NCBI RefSeq assembly: GCF_003265705.1
Contig: NW_020313044.1
Span: 1,466,463-1,530,462 of the forward strand
From: Callorhinus ursinus
Lineage: Eukaryota > Chordata > Mammalia > Carnivora > Otariidae
Reading direction: 5' to 3'
Length of the DNA stretch: 64,000 nt
Below, piece by piece: positions 63,131 through 64,000 of this stretch; within the stretch, counting starts at the first letter, position 1, and each line of letters starts with the position of its first letter. The notes under the pieces are model-generated. The model searched no databases. It saw only the letters and a program-made list of their open reading frames with translations, and was not told where the DNA came from. A program made the translations under genes and the position numbers.

Positions 63131-64000
63131 TTCCTAAAAATAACATGAATCAAATTGCATGGCACCTATGCAATGGGAGGATAGTATAAGAAATTATATA
63201 GGCAAATGGTGCCTTTTAGGCAAATACAATTTTTTTCACAAAATAGATAAACTAATTAAGCCCTAGTTTTTGTTTTGCAACTCAGAATTTCCACTTAAGA
63301 TTACTGAAATGTGAACATGTGTACCAGTCTCTTCTTTGGGGGTGGGGGTTGGTTCTACTTTTCTGGAGAGAATGATCAGGAAATGACCCACTAGGTTAGG
63401 CAGTGAATCCAGGGACCCCCTCCTCATACCTGGAGGTGGAGGTGCTTCAAACATTTTCCTCCTCAGGCCACCAGGAGTACATGCTTGGCAGGTTAAGTAT
63501 GTGGGGGTGGGACAGAGGAGTAGCATCTCCCCCTCAGCCATCTGCACCTACTGTGGAAACAGCTTTTTGCTCCTTTCGCTCTGAGTTCAAGGGCTCAGGG
63601 AGAAGGCCAGGTAGCTTCCCTCTGGACAGAGGCAAGAGCAGGCGGTGGAGGCTGCGGGCCCCAGAAGCTGTGTTAAAGAATGCAGGAGTGCCCTCTGCTG
63701 GGAGGCACACGCATGGCACTCCCGGAGAAGAGCCCTGGCCAACCTTCCAAACATCAGTCCACTAACAGCCCTTCTTCCCTCCCACTCACTGAAAAAAGGT
63801 CTCCCTGCTCCAGAACTCGGGAAGAGGTCACTTTTGTCTCTATTCTGTCTCATCCAGGCTTCAGAGATCTTTGTCCTTTTCTAGTCCTGGGCTAGCACTC
63901 CCACTAGGTTAGTGTGGGAGAGTGACGTTTAGTCAATTCCACTGCCACCGCAGGCCATACGGCTGTATCTCACTACGAAGACGAAAACCTACTTGCCTTA
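63131..64000. other. Right edge, flank towards CDC25C; no exon recognised
   Basis: By synteny CDC25C should follow to the right, but no CDC25C peptide was found on either strand here. The 120-codon open frame at 63403-63765 has no family resemblance. Confidence 0.4.

Noticed and set aside
63131..64000. Possible 3' exon of CDC25C
   Set aside because: Expected nearby by synteny, but no CDC25C catalytic-domain peptide could be read on either strand.
1..64000. Bacterial-type systems (CRISPR arrays, operons, phage, toxin-antitoxin)
   Set aside because: The window is plainly mammalian: spliced genes, SINEs and LINEs. The repeated units are dispersed retroelements, not spacer-repeat arrays.

Overview
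This is a mammalian nuclear genomic window, not a bacterial one. About 65 copies of a tRNA-Lys-derived carnivore SINE (CAN-SINE: head GGGCGCCTGGGTGGCTCAG, pyrimidine-rich body, AATAAA-type A-rich tail) point to a carnivore, most likely a caniform such as a seal, bear or mustelid. The species cannot be fixed from this window alone. Older MIR, L2, L1, MER5A-like and MER20-like repeats lie beneath the SINEs.

Two protein-coding genes are recognised, both on the minus strand. Their order matches the human 5q31 neighbourhood (KIF20A - CDC23 - GFRA3 - CDC25C). (1) CDC23 (APC8, a TPR scaffold subunit of the anaphase-promoting complex): coding exons 1-9 lie at 155-8204 and encode residues 1 to about 338; the remaining 3' exons are off the left edge. 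A CCAAT-rich, E2F-site promoter lies at 8205-8470. (2) GFRA3 (the GPI-anchored artemin co-receptor that signals through RET): complete, with 8 coding exons at 41570-58499 encoding 397 residues. It has a CpG-island promoter at its 5' end and a probable 3' end near 40960. Every exon boundary was read as an AG acceptor and GT donor with consistent phase.

Layout: 1-8.2 kb, CDC23 with SINE-loaded introns; 8.2-41 kb, a gene-free interval of nested SINEs, L1, MIR, L2 and an MER20-like element; 32.2-32.76 kb, an isolated CpG island whose AT-rich core is packed with homeodomain-type TAAT motifs; 36-43 kb, almost no carnivore SINEs; 41-58.5 kb, GFRA3; 58.5-64 kb, the flank towards CDC25C, where no coding exon is recognised.

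The two genes have no known shared pathway: one controls mitotic exit and the other sensory-neuron trophic signalling. They are neighbours only. I found no operon, CRISPR, phage or other exotic gene system. The best candidate for something not already explained is the orphan CpG-island/homeodomain-site element at 32.2-32.76 kb. Smaller curiosities are a tandem in-frame splice donor in GFRA3, loss of the internal Met-7 in CDC23, an insertion that looks like a retrotransposed poly(A) tail alone, a SINE lacking its tail, and a 12-bp repeat array grown inside a SINE.
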